A stretch of DNA of 64,000 nucleotides, taken from positions 1,054,001 through 1,118,000 of the forward strand of contig CAWIVH010000001.1 of assembly GCA_963839475.1 (NCBI GenBank). The letters run 5' to 3'. Position 1 is the first letter of the stretch; each line of letters begins with the position of its first letter. The notes under the pieces are model-generated. The model was not told the DNA's origin and searched no databases. It saw only the letters and a program-made list of their open reading frames with translations. Below are positions 17,624-27,059 of the stretch, one piece after another. Origin of the DNA: CAWIVH01 sp963839475 (GTDB taxonomy: Bacteria > Acidobacteriota > UBA6911). Position numbers and translations under genes: made by a program.

Positions 17624-18907
17624 TCAGGGGTGTTTCCGAATCCCCTTCGCGCCGATATCGCGGCGGAATTGCATCCCCTCAAATTGGATCTTGTTGACGG
17701 CTTCGTAGGCTTTGAGAACGGCTTCCGAGAGGCCGCCCGCAAACGCCGTCACGCCCAGGACACGTCCGCCATCGGTCAGGAAATCGTTGCCGGCCCGGCG
17801 TGTTCCGGAATGGAACACAGCAACGGCTGGATCTTCAGCCGCCATCTCCAGCCCGGCGATCTGCTTTCCTTTTTCGTAGCTGCCCGGATAACCCTTGGAC
17901 GCGAGCACCACGCAAACCGAAGAGCCGGCGGACCACCGGGCTCCATATTCCTGGAGCCTGCCCGCGCACAGTTTTTCACAAAGCTCGCCGAAATCGCTTT
18001 CGAGGCGCGGAAGGATGACCTGGCCTTCAGGGTCCCCCATGCGGACATTAAATTCCAGCACTTTCGGCCCACGTTCGGTGAGCATCAAGCCGGCGTAGAG
18101 AATTCCGCAAAACGGGTTCCCTTCCCCCCGCATGCCGTCGACAACCGGTTGGATGATTTTGTCTAAGATCTCCCTTTCCAACGACGCATCGAGGATATTG
18201 CCGGAGGAATAGGCGCCCATTCCCCCGGTGTTCGGCCCTTTGTCGTCATCGTAAGCCGCTTTGTGATCCCGGGCTGCGACAGCCGGCAACACATGCCGGC
18301 CGTCGGTGAAAACAATGTAGGAAGCTTCAACCCCCTGCAGGAATTCCTCCATCAACAGGCAATCTCCGGAGGCTCCAAACTCGCGTTCCACCATGATACG
18401 CCGAACCGCGGCCTCGGCCTCCCCGGCATCCCCGGCGATGATAACGCCCTTCCCGGCAGCCAGCCCGTCGGCTTTCAGAACCAGAGGATATCGGGCGTCC
18501 CCGGAGCCCAGGTAATCCAGCGCCCTATCAGCCAGCTTGAAAGTCGAGGATGCGGCTGTGGGAATTCCGTGCCTCAGCATGAAATCTTTGGCAAAAACCT
18601 TACTGGCTTCCAGCTGTGCGGCCGCCTTTTGAGGCCCGAGCACCGGTATGCCACGATCCAGAAGGAAATCCGCCAGACCGCCGGCCAGCGGCGCCTCGGG
18701 ACCAACAACAACGCAATCTGCCTTGCACTCAAGCGCCAGGGCATGAACCGCTTCATGATTCCCGGGCGAAACCGGGAAGCAGCGGACATCCTTTTCGATT
18801 CCGCCGTTGCCGGGCGCACAAAAAACCTCGCTGACGCTGCTGCTGCGGCATAGTTTCCAAACGAGCGCGTGCTCTCGCCCCCCGGAACCGATCACAAGTA
18901 CTTTCAT
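17624..18907 (-). CDS. purD: Phosphoribosylamine-glycine ligase
   Basis: PurD (GAR synthetase) joins glycine to phosphoribosylamine with ATP. The 427-residue product begins MKVLVIGSGGREHALVWKL. The ATP-grasp domain has VLKADGLAAGKGVIIA and DHKAAYDDDKGPNTGGMGAYS. It ends with the PurD C-domain (SGTRRAGNDFLTDGGRVLGV). The start ATG follows GAGGAGTCGC. It begins a purD-purE-mtaB operon. Confidence 0.97.
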   Translation of the reverse strand: MKVLVIGSGGREHALVWKLCRSSSVSEVFCAPGNGGIEKDVRCFPVSPGNHEAVHALALECKADCVVVGPEAPLAGGLADFLLDRGIPVLGPQKAAAQLEASKVFAKDFMLRHGIPTAASSTFKLADRALDYLGSGDARYPLVLKADGLAAGKGVIIAGDAGEAEAAVRRIMVEREFGASGDCLLMEEFLQGVEASYIVFTDGRHVLPAVAARDHKAAYDDDKGPNTGGMGAYSSGNILDASLEREILDKIIQPVVDGMRGEGNPFCGILYAGLMLTERGPKVLEFNVRMGDPEGQVILPRLESDFGELCEKLCAGRLQEYGARWSAGSSVCVVLASKGYPGSYEKGKQIAGLEMAAEDPAVAVFHSGTRRAGNDFLTDGGRVLGVTAFAGGLSEAVLKAYEAVNKIQFEGMQFRRDIGAKGIRKHP

Positions 18908-18937
18908 GGTGCGACTCCTCGACAGGCTTTGCGATTT

Positions 18938-19816
18938 CTAATGCAAATCGAGGCCTTTAAGATATTTGCGGAACGCCGGACCCAGCTCCGCATTTTTCAA
19001 CGCGAATTCCACGGTAGCCTGGAGAAATCCCAGCTTTTCGCCGGCATCATAGCGCTTTCCCTCGAAGCGATAGGCAAGGATCCGCTCCCGTCGCAGGAGC
19101 TTTCGCAGTCCGTCGGTGAGCTGGATTTCTCCACCGCTACCCAGCTCCGTCTGTTCCAATACCTCGAATATGGTCGGGGAAAGCAGATATCTCCCGATGA
19201 TCGCATAATTTGAAGGTGCATCTTGTATGTCGGGCTTTTCGACCAGGTCCTGAACATCGAAAAGGCGTCCGTTACCCTCCGGCAATGAAACGCCCTTGAC
19301 GATGCCGTAGCGCCGGACTTCTTCGCGCGGAACTTCCATGATAGCCACCACGCTGGCGTTGAAGACTTCGTAGATCTCGATCATCTGCCGGACGCAGGGC
19401 TTTTCCGCCTCGATTACGTCGTCGCCGAGCAGAACGGCGAATGGCTCCTGTCCTACAAAGTCACGCGCCGCCAAAATCGCATGTCCCAGCCCCAGCGCCT
19501 CTTTTTGCCTTACATAAGCTATATGCACCAGGTCGGAAACCGCGCGAACCTGCCTCAATTGCTCGGTTTTTCCGCGATCCTCAAGGATACGTTCCAATTC
19601 AAAAGATACGTCAAAATGATCCTCGATCGCGTTCTTGCCGCGACCTGTAATAATTATGATGTTATCCAGGCCGGATGCCGCAGCCTCCTCGACGGCGTAT
19701 TGAATGATCGGCTTGTCCACCAGCGGCAACATTTCTTTCGGTTGCGCTTTGGTGGCAGGAAGAAACCTTGTTCCGAGTCCGGCTGCCGGAAATACCGCTT
19801 TGTGAATTTTTTGCAT
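18938..19816 (-). CDS. galU: UTP-glucose-1-phosphate uridylyltransferase
   Basis: GalU makes UDP-glucose for envelope polysaccharides. The product has KAVFPAAGLGTRFLPATKAQ near its N-terminus, the nucleotide-binding loop of the family, and KEMLPLVDKPIIQY, VLLGDDVI, and LVEKPDIQDAPSNYAIIGRY. From the ATG at 19816 it is about 292 residues, normal for the bacterial enzyme. An in-frame ATG two codons upstream is equally near the GAGG site. It is 30 nt upstream of purD, so it may be the first gene of that operon. The 215-nt gap to serS is divergent and likely holds both promoters. Confidence 0.96.
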   Translation of the reverse strand: MQKIHKAVFPAAGLGTRFLPATKAQPKEMLPLVDKPIIQYAVEEAAASGLDNIIIITGRGKNAIEDHFDVSFELERILEDRGKTEQLRQVRAVSDLVHIAYVRQKEALGLGHAILAARDFVGQEPFAVLLGDDVIEAEKPCVRQMIEIYEVFNASVVAIMEVPREEVRRYGIVKGVSLPEGNGRLFDVQDLVEKPDIQDAPSNYAIIGRYLLSPTIFEVLEQTELGSGGEIQLTDGLRKLLRRERILAYRFEGKRYDAGEKLGFLQATVEFALKNAELGPAFRKYLKGLDLH

Positions 19817-20067
19817 GAACATGCCTCGCCTGACCCCGGTCTCCGGTATCATCTTGAGTGCGGGAATAGGGCCACCATTGAATCAACGCAACCGCTTAAA
19901 GTCAATGATCCTCAAATATCATTATAATGATTATTGACGAATTGTCGTTATTCGCAAAATATGGTTCCGGGATTCGTTACCATCGCGGCGACAGGACAGC
20001 GGGTTAAGGCCGGGTCAACGCGGGAATCGCCGAAAAAGGCACAAAGTCCAAGCGAGGCGGAAAAGAC

Positions 20068-21345
20068 ATGCTGGATAAAAAATTTGTTCGGGAAAATATG
20101 GAATTCGTCCGCGAGCGGCTCGGTGTAAGGGGCGGGAGTTATCCGCTGGACGAACTTGTGTCGATCGATGCCGGACTTAAAAGCGTCTCTTTGCGGATAG
20201 AAGAGCTCCGACGCCAGCGCAACGAAGCTTCTGGAGAGATCGGCAGGCTCAAGAAAAGCGGGCAGGACACCAGTGCCCAGCAGGCCCGGGTTAAGGAAAA
20301 CTCGGCTGAGACAAAACAACTCGAAGAGAAAGCGGAGGAACTCGAGACCCAGCTAAATTCGCTGCTTCACAACATTCCCAACCTTCCGCATGCATCGGTA
20401 CCCGTAGGCTCGGACGAGACGGCGAACAGTGAGGTTCGACGCTGGGGAACGCCTCCCGTTTTTGACTTCGAGCCGAAAGATCACGTCGACATCGGTTCGG
20501 CGTTGGGCATCCTGGACATGGACAGGGCGACGAAAATCACGGGAGCGCGATTCTCCCTGCTCCTCGGAGCCGGGGCGAAGCTTGAACGTGCCCTGATTAA
20601 TTTCATGCTCGATGTCCATACCCGTCACCACGGATATCGGGAAGCCCTGCCGCCTTTTATGGCCAATTCGACCAGTCTTTTCGGCACCGGGAACCTGCCC
20701 AAGTTTGCGCAGGATCTCTTCAGAATCGAAGGGACCGACTATTTCCTGATCCCTACAGCGGAGGTGCCGGTCACCAACATTTTCCAGGGAGAAGTCATCG
20801 ACGGCTCGTTGCTGCCCGTAAAATTCGTAGCCTACACCCCTTGTTTTAGGAGCGAGGCCGGATCTTACGGGAAGGACACCCGGGGATTGATCCGGCAGCA
20901 TCAGTTCAACAAGGTGGAGCTGGTCAAGTTCGCAGACCCGGCCAAATCCTATGACGAACTGGAAGGTTTGACACGGGACGCCGAAGATATCCTTCAGCGG
21001 CTGGGCCTTCATTATCGCGTCGTCGTGCTCTGCACGGGCGACATGGGATTCTCGAGCGCGAAAACTTACGACATTGAGGTCTGGCTCCCCAGCCAGAACC
21101 GCTTCCGCGAGATTTCATCCTGCAGCAATTTCGAGGCGTTCCAGGCCAGACGGGCCAAGATCCGATATAAGTCGGCGGATGGCAAGAATCAGCTTGCCCA
21201 TACGCTCAACGGTTCCGGGTTGGCGATCGGGCGCACCTGGCTGGCGATTCTCGAGAATTATCAGCAGAAAGACGGAAGCGTTCTCATTCCGGAGGCCCTG
21301 CGGCCCTATATGGACGGGATGGAGAGGATCACCAAAGGTGCCTAG
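20068..21345 (+). CDS. serS: Serine-tRNA ligase
   Basis: SerS is a class II synthetase. The 425-residue product has the N-terminal coiled-coil tRNA-binding arm (about 1-110) and motif 2 (YTPCFRSEAGSYGKDTRGL). The serine-specific TAEVPVTN block lies at about 231-238. Motif 3 is LNGSGLAIGRTWLAILENYQ near the C-terminus. Its stop overlaps the convergent gene at 21342 by 4 nt. Confidence 0.97.
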   Translation: MLDKKFVRENMEFVRERLGVRGGSYPLDELVSIDAGLKSVSLRIEELRRQRNEASGEIGRLKKSGQDTSAQQARVKENSAETKQLEEKAEELETQLNSLLHNIPNLPHASVPVGSDETANSEVRRWGTPPVFDFEPKDHVDIGSALGILDMDRATKITGARFSLLLGAGAKLERALINFMLDVHTRHHGYREALPPFMANSTSLFGTGNLPKFAQDLFRIEGTDYFLIPTAEVPVTNIFQGEVIDGSLLPVKFVAYTPCFRSEAGSYGKDTRGLIRQHQFNKVELVKFADPAKSYDELEGLTRDAEDILQRLGLHYRVVVLCTGDMGFSSAKTYDIEVWLPSQNRFREISSCSNFEAFQARRAKIRYKSADGKNQLAHTLNGSGLAIGRTWLAILENYQQKDGSVLIPEALRPYMDGMERITKGA

Positions 21346-22040
21346 CGGATCCTGGCGCCGCGAACTTCGCTTTCCGGCGGAATGACCAGAGGACGGTCGA
21401 GAGAAATATCCAAGGTCGAGCCCCGGCGCATCTCCAGGTCTTTTCCCCGGGTGCTGAAGATGGTGACAAGCCCGACGGCTGCGCCGACTCCGGTGCCGAT
21501 GACCGCTCCGTGACCTCCGCCGGCCAGTCCGCCGATGCCGGCCCCGACCAAGCCCGGTTTCAGGATTCGCGCCGCATCGGCTCCCGTGGATCCTTCCCCG
21601 CGAATAGTTCCCTCAGAACCGATTCCGGCATTGCCCTCCGGGTCCACCCGGGCGAGCGAGGCCACAATGGCCAATTCGCCCCGTCCAGGAATGCGGATGG
21701 AAGTAAAGAGCAGGTTCATCACCGCCTTGCCCTTCAGCCGCCCGGGACGCACCACGCGCGATACGCTGCCGCTCACCGTGCTTCCTTTGGGGATGACAAG
21801 CCGGTCGGAAAAATAGAGCGGGGCAATTACATCGGCGGTGAAGCTGTCCCCTTCGGAGTTTAGTTTTGTGCTCAGATTGTTATTAAGCTGGAGTTTGATG
21901 CCGGTGCCTTCAGGAAGGCTGATTTCGCCGCCCGCCTGAGGTTCTGCCGCGCCCAAAGATAATGATGGAAAAGCCAGAACGAAGACCGTTCCGAGCAATC
22001 CCAAGATTCTCAAGCTTCCTGTCAGGCTCAAAGGCGACAT
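21342..22040 (-). CDS. Exported glycine-rich protein of unknown function
   Basis: The 232-residue product has a signal peptide (LGLLGTVFVLAFPSLSLGAA, cut near 31). The mature N-terminal half (KLQLNNNLSTKLNSEGDSFT, VIPKGSTVSGSVSRVVRPGR, RLKGKAVMNLLFTSIRIPG) resembles the beta-barrel part of TrbI/VirB10-like C-domains, which are common in acidobacterial exported proteins. A glycine-zipper-like stretch follows (GLVGAGIGGLAGGGHGAVIG, about 168-187), then a short beta tail ending PESEVRGARIR. The function is unknown; the resemblance is weak and by eye. Confidence 0.75.
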   Translation of the reverse strand: MSPLSLTGSLRILGLLGTVFVLAFPSLSLGAAEPQAGGEISLPEGTGIKLQLNNNLSTKLNSEGDSFTADVIAPLYFSDRLVIPKGSTVSGSVSRVVRPGRLKGKAVMNLLFTSIRIPGRGELAIVASLARVDPEGNAGIGSEGTIRGEGSTGADAARILKPGLVGAGIGGLAGGGHGAVIGTGVGAAVGLVTIFSTRGKDLEMRRGSTLDISLDRPLVIPPESEVRGARIR

Positions 22041-22261
22041 CTATGGATTCCTTGCTCGACTCGACTCATAGGATGCACAAAGTCGGGCAATGGTTCACCG
22101 GACCCAGTTGCCATAGGGCTCCGGGTTTTCTCCCCTGTCCGGGGGACATTCTGCACATGTCATTATATCCACCATCAGCCCGCCCTGCAACTCCCTGCAT
22201 TCAAAAGGGATTCATCCTAACACACTTGACACCCAACACCGCTGCTGTTAGCTTCTGCCGG

Positions 22262-23002
22262 ATGGAATCGCCAGAACCCTCCTTTTATTATCCGCCGGAG
22301 AAATCCTGGCTGGATAAACTGCAGGCCATTATCGAAGTCCTGATCCTCTCAGGATTGGTCTCGGGTTTCCTGGCTTCCATTCCGTTCTCGCTGGGAAACC
22401 ATGGGCCTCGTTCTTTGCTGATGATGGATGGAAAGCTGGTAGCCGCTTCCCTTTTACTGGAAGCCGGGATCGCACTGTGCCTTCTCTGGCTGCTCCTGCG
22501 CGCCCATCGAGAATCGGTGCGGGATATCGGGTTGCACGGCGAGGGCTGGCTGGGTGACTTGTGGCTCGGGATAGCCATCGTTCCGCTGTTTTTCGCGGTC
22601 AATGTCCTGGTCATGCATATATTCCGAGTCTTCATCCCGCAGTACTATCTCGATACAAATCCGCTGACTGAAATCATCCGAACACCGGCGGATCTCGTGA
22701 TGTTTCTGCTTTCCGCCCTGATTGCCGGCGGCATCAAGGAGGAGCTTCAAAGGGCTTTCATCATTGTTCGTTTCCGCCAGCATCTTGGAGGTGCAAAAGT
22801 CGGTCTCGTAATCTGGAGCGCGGCGTTTGGTGCGCAGCACTATGTCCAGGGCGCCCAGGGAATGGTGGCCGCGACCCTATTTGGATTCATCTTCGGTATT
22901 CTTTTCCTCGCACGCCGAAGTGTGCTCCCGGCGATTTTCGCCCACGCCATCTATGATACGGCTGCCCTGCTGGGCTATTGGTTCACACGGAACCTTCATT
23001 AA
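22262..23002 (+). CDS. CPBP-family intramembrane glutamic protease homologue
   Basis: From the ATG at 22262 the protein has 246 residues and about six to eight hydrophobic segments. The three CPBP (ABI/Rce1) motifs are visible: motif 1 as KEELQR at 159-164, motif 2 FGAQH at 189-193, and motif 3 HAIYD at 228-232. Motif 1 departs from the usual EExxxR, since aligning on the Arg puts Lys at the first Glu position. The family cleaves or binds membrane substrates; no partner is adjacent. The frame stays open upstream to 21962, but that part overlaps the divergent gene and reads as noise. Confidence 0.82.
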   Translation: MESPEPSFYYPPEKSWLDKLQAIIEVLILSGLVSGFLASIPFSLGNHGPRSLLMMDGKLVAASLLLEAGIALCLLWLLLRAHRESVRDIGLHGEGWLGDLWLGIAIVPLFFAVNVLVMHIFRVFIPQYYLDTNPLTEIIRTPADLVMFLLSALIAGGIKEELQRAFIIVRFRQHLGGAKVGLVIWSAAFGAQHYVQGAQGMVAATLFGFIFGILFLARRSVLPAIFAHAIYDTAALLGYWFTRNLH

Positions 23003-23025
23003 AACCGCCGGCGGCCGATAAGCTA

Positions 23026-23181
23026 AGTACTCGTGTTCGTAACTACGATAACGTTTGCGCTGAGCGCGGTGGGCTTCAAGAAGCCGATGGCGGTGGCGAA
23101 GACCAGGATAGGAATTTTGGCTGACTGCGCGATCTTTGGAGCCCACCAGCAGGCGTTATCGTAATTACGAAGACGAGTACT
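23026..23181. repeat. 156-nt palindromic element with 28-nt inverted ends
   Basis: Arms 23026-23053 and 23154-23181 are inverted repeats matching at 26 of 28 positions (outer bases AGTACTCGT). The interior adds a partial inner pairing: GGTGGGCTTCAAG near 23070 and CTTTGGAGCCCACC near 23145. The element sits alone between the CPBP gene and the J-domain gene. It has the form of a MITE or a REP/BIME-like mobile palindrome, or of a long structured RNA. No target duplication is clear. Confidence 0.75.
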
Positions 23182-23211
23182 ACGGCAAGGATTCATCAAT
23201 CGGAACTGTTC

Positions 23212-24654
23212 GTGAGCCTCGGTATGAATGAAAATCGTCCGTTTCATCTCAGGTTGACCGCCACGCTGCTTGACATCCACAAAGCCGGGGTGAGCACGAT
23301 CATCCGGTTGAGCCGGGGAACCGAAAAAAAGCAGCTCTTTATCCGCTCCGGGCGAACCGTGAATGCGGAGAGCAATGCGCCGGATGATCATCTCGCGAGA
23401 ATCCTGGTCAAGCTCGACATTCTGCCTCAAGCCGGCTTGAAAAAAGTGGCGGACTTGATGAAAACCGGCCGCATTTCAGACGAGGCGATTCAGCAGGTCG
23501 GCGGTCTTAAGCCACACGAAATCGAAATGGGCGCGCATGAACAGGCCATACAAATCCTGGCCTCGGTTTTCAGCTGGGAGGATGGGGAAATTCGGTGCTA
23601 CCGCTTCGAGGGCGATACGAAACGCCGCATCGACCTTCGCATCCCGGTTCCGGACATCCTGATTGCGGCCGTTCGAGCAGCTGTTACGCGAGGGTTTATG
23701 CCTTCCGCGATCAAAGCGCTGAAAGGGAAACTGGCTCCCGAAACCGATCTTAGCCCGGAGTTGCTGGCCTTGCCTCTTGATGCCGTGGAAACCATGGCTT
23801 TTACCCAAGTGCGGGATGTCTCTGCGTTGGAGGAGTTGATCCCCTTCCTGCCGCAGGAAAGATCCAATCCCCGTGAACTGCTGCAGCGCCTTTTGCTCCT
23901 CGGCTACCTTCGGCTGGTCGATCCGCAGGCATCCGGCACAAAAGAAAAGGTCAGTCGCGATTCGCTTCTAGCCGCACAACTGGACGAATTGCTTCAGACC
24001 TACGAAACCGCGAGCCTGTATGAGGTCCTCGCCATTCCGCCGGATGCAAGCGAGGACGCAGTCAAGATGGCCTATCACGAATTGGCCAAGCGCTACCACC
24101 CCGACCGCTACCAGGCCAAGGGGCGCGACCCGGGGATCCACACCCGGGCGGGGAAAGTCTTCACCCAGATCGCTGCAGCCTATGCCGTTTTGAGCAACCC
24201 GGTGCGCCGAGCGGGTTACGACGAAGAGAGGTTGCGCTGCGCCAACCCTGTCGAATCGGCGCTTCAGGCAAAATCGGCAGCTGCGATGGAAAAGGAGAAA
24301 ATGGCCGACCTCCTCTACCGCGCCGGCAGGGCTTCCATCGCGAAGGGAGAATTCGAAAAGGCTGTCGAGCAGCTACGGGAGTGCGTTTATGCGCAGCCGG
24401 AAACGGCCCGTTATCAGCATGCCCTGGGTGTGGCCCAGTCTGAAATCCCGAAGCTGCGAAAAGAAGCGGAACAGCATCTCCTCAAAGCCCTCGAGCTCGA
24501 CAAGTTGCAGATCGACGCCTATGTAGACCTCGCTCGCCTCTATATCAAGGTGAATCTGCCGCGAAGAGCAGAGCTTTACCTCCAGCAGGCACTGAACTGG
24601 ACTCCCGGGAACCAGGAAGTTGAACGTATGCTGAAGGAGCTTGCCGCTAAATAG
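23212..24654 (+). CDS. DUF4388-type N-domain, DnaJ domain and TPR protein
   Basis: The 480-residue cytoplasmic protein has three parts. Residues 10-150 resemble the DUF4388/PATAN-type effector domain (LLDIHKAGVSTIIRLSRG, LFIRSGRTVNAES). Residues 267-345 are a J-domain with LYEVLAIPPDAS and the HPD triad at 296-298 (RYHPDRYQ), so it should stimulate an Hsp70 ATPase. Residues about 365-480 form TPR-like helices (YRAGRASIAKGEFEKAVEQL; KALELDKLQIDAYVDLARLY). This layout is known in Acidobacteriota and delta-proteobacteria, but its targets are not. The start is GTG 23212 or ATG 23224. Confidence 0.88.
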   Translation: MSLGMNENRPFHLRLTATLLDIHKAGVSTIIRLSRGTEKKQLFIRSGRTVNAESNAPDDHLARILVKLDILPQAGLKKVADLMKTGRISDEAIQQVGGLKPHEIEMGAHEQAIQILASVFSWEDGEIRCYRFEGDTKRRIDLRIPVPDILIAAVRAAVTRGFMPSAIKALKGKLAPETDLSPELLALPLDAVETMAFTQVRDVSALEELIPFLPQERSNPRELLQRLLLLGYLRLVDPQASGTKEKVSRDSLLAAQLDELLQTYETASLYEVLAIPPDASEDAVKMAYHELAKRYHPDRYQAKGRDPGIHTRAGKVFTQIAAAYAVLSNPVRRAGYDEERLRCANPVESALQAKSAAAMEKEKMADLLYRAGRASIAKGEFEKAVEQLRECVYAQPETARYQHALGVAQSEIPKLRKEAEQHLLKALELDKLQIDAYVDLARLYIKVNLPRRAELYLQQALNWTPGNQEVERMLKELAAK

Positions 24655-24695
24655 ATTCGAGGCACGACTTCAGAAAACCGAAACGAACCGGGCCG

Positions 24696-25472
24696 TCATC
24701 CGGAAACCGGAGGGGAACCGGCCGCGCTTGAATTCTGTGTTCCCGAAACGGAGCTGAAGTGCTCAACGGCCAGCCGTGCCGCAGCCTGCTGCGCTTCCTT
24801 TTTTGTCTTGCCTGAGGCTTCCGAAACCGTTTCCCCGCCGACGAGGACCTGAACGACAAAAGTTTTCAAATGATCGGGGCCGATTTCCTGAACGACTCGA
24901 TACTGCGGCTCGGGAAGCCCTAAATCATGTAGCCTTTCCTGCAGCGCCGATTTGAAGTCCCCGTAGGTAAGTTGCCGCACATCGAGCGAATCGAGATGCG
25001 CGCCCATCTGCCTTTCGACGAAAGCCGCCGCCGCATCCACCCCGCCGTCCATGTAAATAGCGCCAATCACCGCCTCATACGCGTCAACCAGGAGCGCCCG
25101 CTTCTTGCGCCCGCCCGTTTTCTCTTCGCCACGGCTGATGCGCAAATGGGCGCCCAGATCCAGGCTTTCGGCAAATCGTGCCAGGTTCACGGCGCTTACC
25201 ATATACGCGCGGATCTTGCTGAGATCCCCCTCGTTCAGGCCGGGAAACCGGCGGAAGATGCGGGAACTGATTAAAAAGCCGAGCACGGCGTCCCCGAGAA
25301 ATTCCAGCGACTCATTATGATGCTCAGAGCGATCACTCAGTTGGTGGGCATAGGAGCGGTGGGTAAGGGCGATTAGGAGGTTCGACCGTTCTCTAAACGC
25401 ATACCCCAGCCTGGTTTCAAGTTCGCCGAGTGGGTCCATCGACGTGGCCGATTCGCTAGGATTCTCGCACAT
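24696..25472 (-). CDS. rnc: Ribonuclease III
   Basis: RNase III cleaves double-stranded RNA in rRNA processing. The catalytic signature NESLEFLGDAVLGF lies at about 53-66, and the second metal-binding block DAYEAVIGAIYMDGG at about 129-143. A C-terminal dsRNA-binding domain follows (DFKSALQERLHDLG, GETVSEASGKTKKEAQQAAA). Length is 258 residues with a disordered Ser/Gly tail. The start may instead be the ATG at 25439, which fits the normal N-terminus (MDPLGELETRLGY). Confidence 0.96.
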   Translation of the reverse strand: MCENPSESATSMDPLGELETRLGYAFRERSNLLIALTHRSYAHQLSDRSEHHNESLEFLGDAVLGFLISSRIFRRFPGLNEGDLSKIRAYMVSAVNLARFAESLDLGAHLRISRGEEKTGGRKKRALLVDAYEAVIGAIYMDGGVDAAAAFVERQMGAHLDSLDVRQLTYGDFKSALQERLHDLGLPEPQYRVVQEIGPDHLKTFVVQVLVGGETVSEASGKTKKEAQQAAARLAVEHFSSVSGTQNSSAAGSPPVSG

Positions 25473-25550
25473 AATGTTATTTTACCCGCACCGGAGGGCA
25501 AATGCCGCATCCATAGAAATCGAACCGGAGGGTCCGACAAGACCGACGGA

Positions 25551-27059
25551 TCAGGGGGTCGTCAGGGAAAGAGCTTTCTGGGCAGCCTCTAAAGCGCCGC
25601 GCAGGTCTCCGGTCATTTGCAGGACCCGGGACCAATCTGCCCGCGCTTTGCCGGTCTCATCCAGCGCTTGGTAAATGTTGCCGCGCCGAACCAGCGACCA
25701 AGCGGCTATCCAGGCGTCGGGTCCGGCGTTTGCCGCGGCTTTTCCATAGAGCGTGAGCGCCCGATCTGCATCGCCCGCCTGGGCGGAGGTCTGGGCCAAT
25801 CCGAAAAGCGCATTGGCATTGGCAGGATCCAGCGTGAGCACGTTTTCGAGCAGGGGAGCAGCCCCGGCAAAATCCCGCGCTGCCAGCCGCTCGTTCGCCT
25901 CCCTGAGCATCGCCCGGATCCGGTCTTTATCCTCGATTTTCTGCTCTGTCTCAGCCCGGCGGGCGGCATTTTTCGAGCGCATGTCCGCCAGCTCGGCACC
26001 TCTTTTGCTTTCGTTCTCCCAACGGATGCCTTCCACCATCGATGGATACAAATCCTGCAACGATTCAGGGCGGTTCTCGAACTCCCCCAAAGCGAAGGCA
26101 AAATAAGGTGCAAGGATGAGACCCTGATCATAAGCGGCGAGGACGGCCGAATCCCGCTGTTCGTCGGACCAGAGGTCGAGACGCGCTTCGATCATCTGAA
26201 TGAGCGATTCCTTCACCAGGAGGTAGAAGTCCTGTTTGTAAATCGGCAGGGCCGCAGGCTGTTCCGCGGCGCGCTTGAGAAACGGCTCGGGCGCCGGCAG
26301 GTACGCCACATACTTGGCCAGCAGTGGGTCAACGAAAAAATGAAGGTATTCGTGTCGCACCGACCGTATCGGCGGAGCGCCATCCCTGGCTGGCCCGACG
26401 ACAACTATATAGGTATGCCCCAGATTTCTAGCATTCACGGTTCCGGGGGGCTGAAGCAGCTCCGGGATCATGGTTATGTTTCGATCCAGCGCTACGCGGG
26501 CCTCGGAATGCAGGTAACGAAGCGTTGCCGTGATCATGTCCCGAACGAGGGGACGGTAGTTTTCAATTTCCACGACGTACAGTGGCCGGATCTTCTCCCA
26601 CGCCCCGGCAAGATCGCATTGATTCCACAATTCCGCGACCAGGCTCTCGAATCCTGCCAGGCGTTCGACATCTGCGGGCCGGTCGGCGGTTTTGGGTAGC
26701 AGCACAAATCGAGGGGGCGGTCCAAGCACTATCCCAAGGGAGACATATCGGCTCTGCCATGTTGCGGTAGGCCCGGTGGCTCTGTCCTGGTCGATAAACC
26801 GGCCAATTCGTTCGCGCAGGGCCGGCGTGATCACCGATAAATGCTCGCGCAGAATTTTTCGGACCTGAACCGCCGGAGGGGCACCCGCAGGGCTTTTATC
26901 ACCCGGAGCTTCCAGGGCGGCCATTACGGCAAACAGCTGCGGGCTGACCTGGAAACGCATGTTCACCAGGCCTTCAATCAGCTGCGGTGAACCGAAAGCC
27001 GGGGTCCGGAAAAGGACCAGGAGTGATATTGAAGCGATTATTGAACGGGCCGGTTTCAT
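25551..27059 (-). CDS. Exported protein with HEYLH motif and TPR tail
   Basis: The 502-residue product has a signal peptide (IIASISLLVLFRTPAFG, cut near 23). The central region carries RHEYLHFF (HEYLH at 236-240), a pattern close to the HExxH zinc-peptidase motif, followed by YKQDFYLLVKESLIQMIEAR. Residues about 385-500 hold TPR-like repeats (EANERLAARDFAGAAPLLEN; NANALFGLAQTSAQAGDADR). HEYLH fits HExxH literally, so a metallopeptidase is possible, but no family is recognised and the third ligand is unclear. It is on the same strand as rnc, 78 nt upstream of it. Confidence 0.8.
   Translation of the reverse strand: MKPARSIIASISLLVLFRTPAFGSPQLIEGLVNMRFQVSPQLFAVMAALEAPGDKSPAGAPPAVQVRKILREHLSVITPALRERIGRFIDQDRATGPTATWQSRYVSLGIVLGPPPRFVLLPKTADRPADVERLAGFESLVAELWNQCDLAGAWEKIRPLYVVEIENYRPLVRDMITATLRYLHSEARVALDRNITMIPELLQPPGTVNARNLGHTYIVVVGPARDGAPPIRSVRHEYLHFFVDPLLAKYVAYLPAPEPFLKRAAEQPAALPIYKQDFYLLVKESLIQMIEARLDLWSDEQRDSAVLAAYDQGLILAPYFAFALGEFENRPESLQDLYPSMVEGIRWENESKRGAELADMRSKNAARRAETEQKIEDKDRIRAMLREANERLAARDFAGAAPLLENVLTLDPANANALFGLAQTSAQAGDADRALTLYGKAAANAGPDAWIAAWSLVRRGNIYQALDETGKARADWSRVLQMTGDLRGALEAAQKALSLTTP

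Noticed and set aside
23023..23430. Minus-strand frame across the 156-nt palindrome
   Set aside because: It runs out of the repeat into the antisense of the J-domain gene; no ribosome site or known family.
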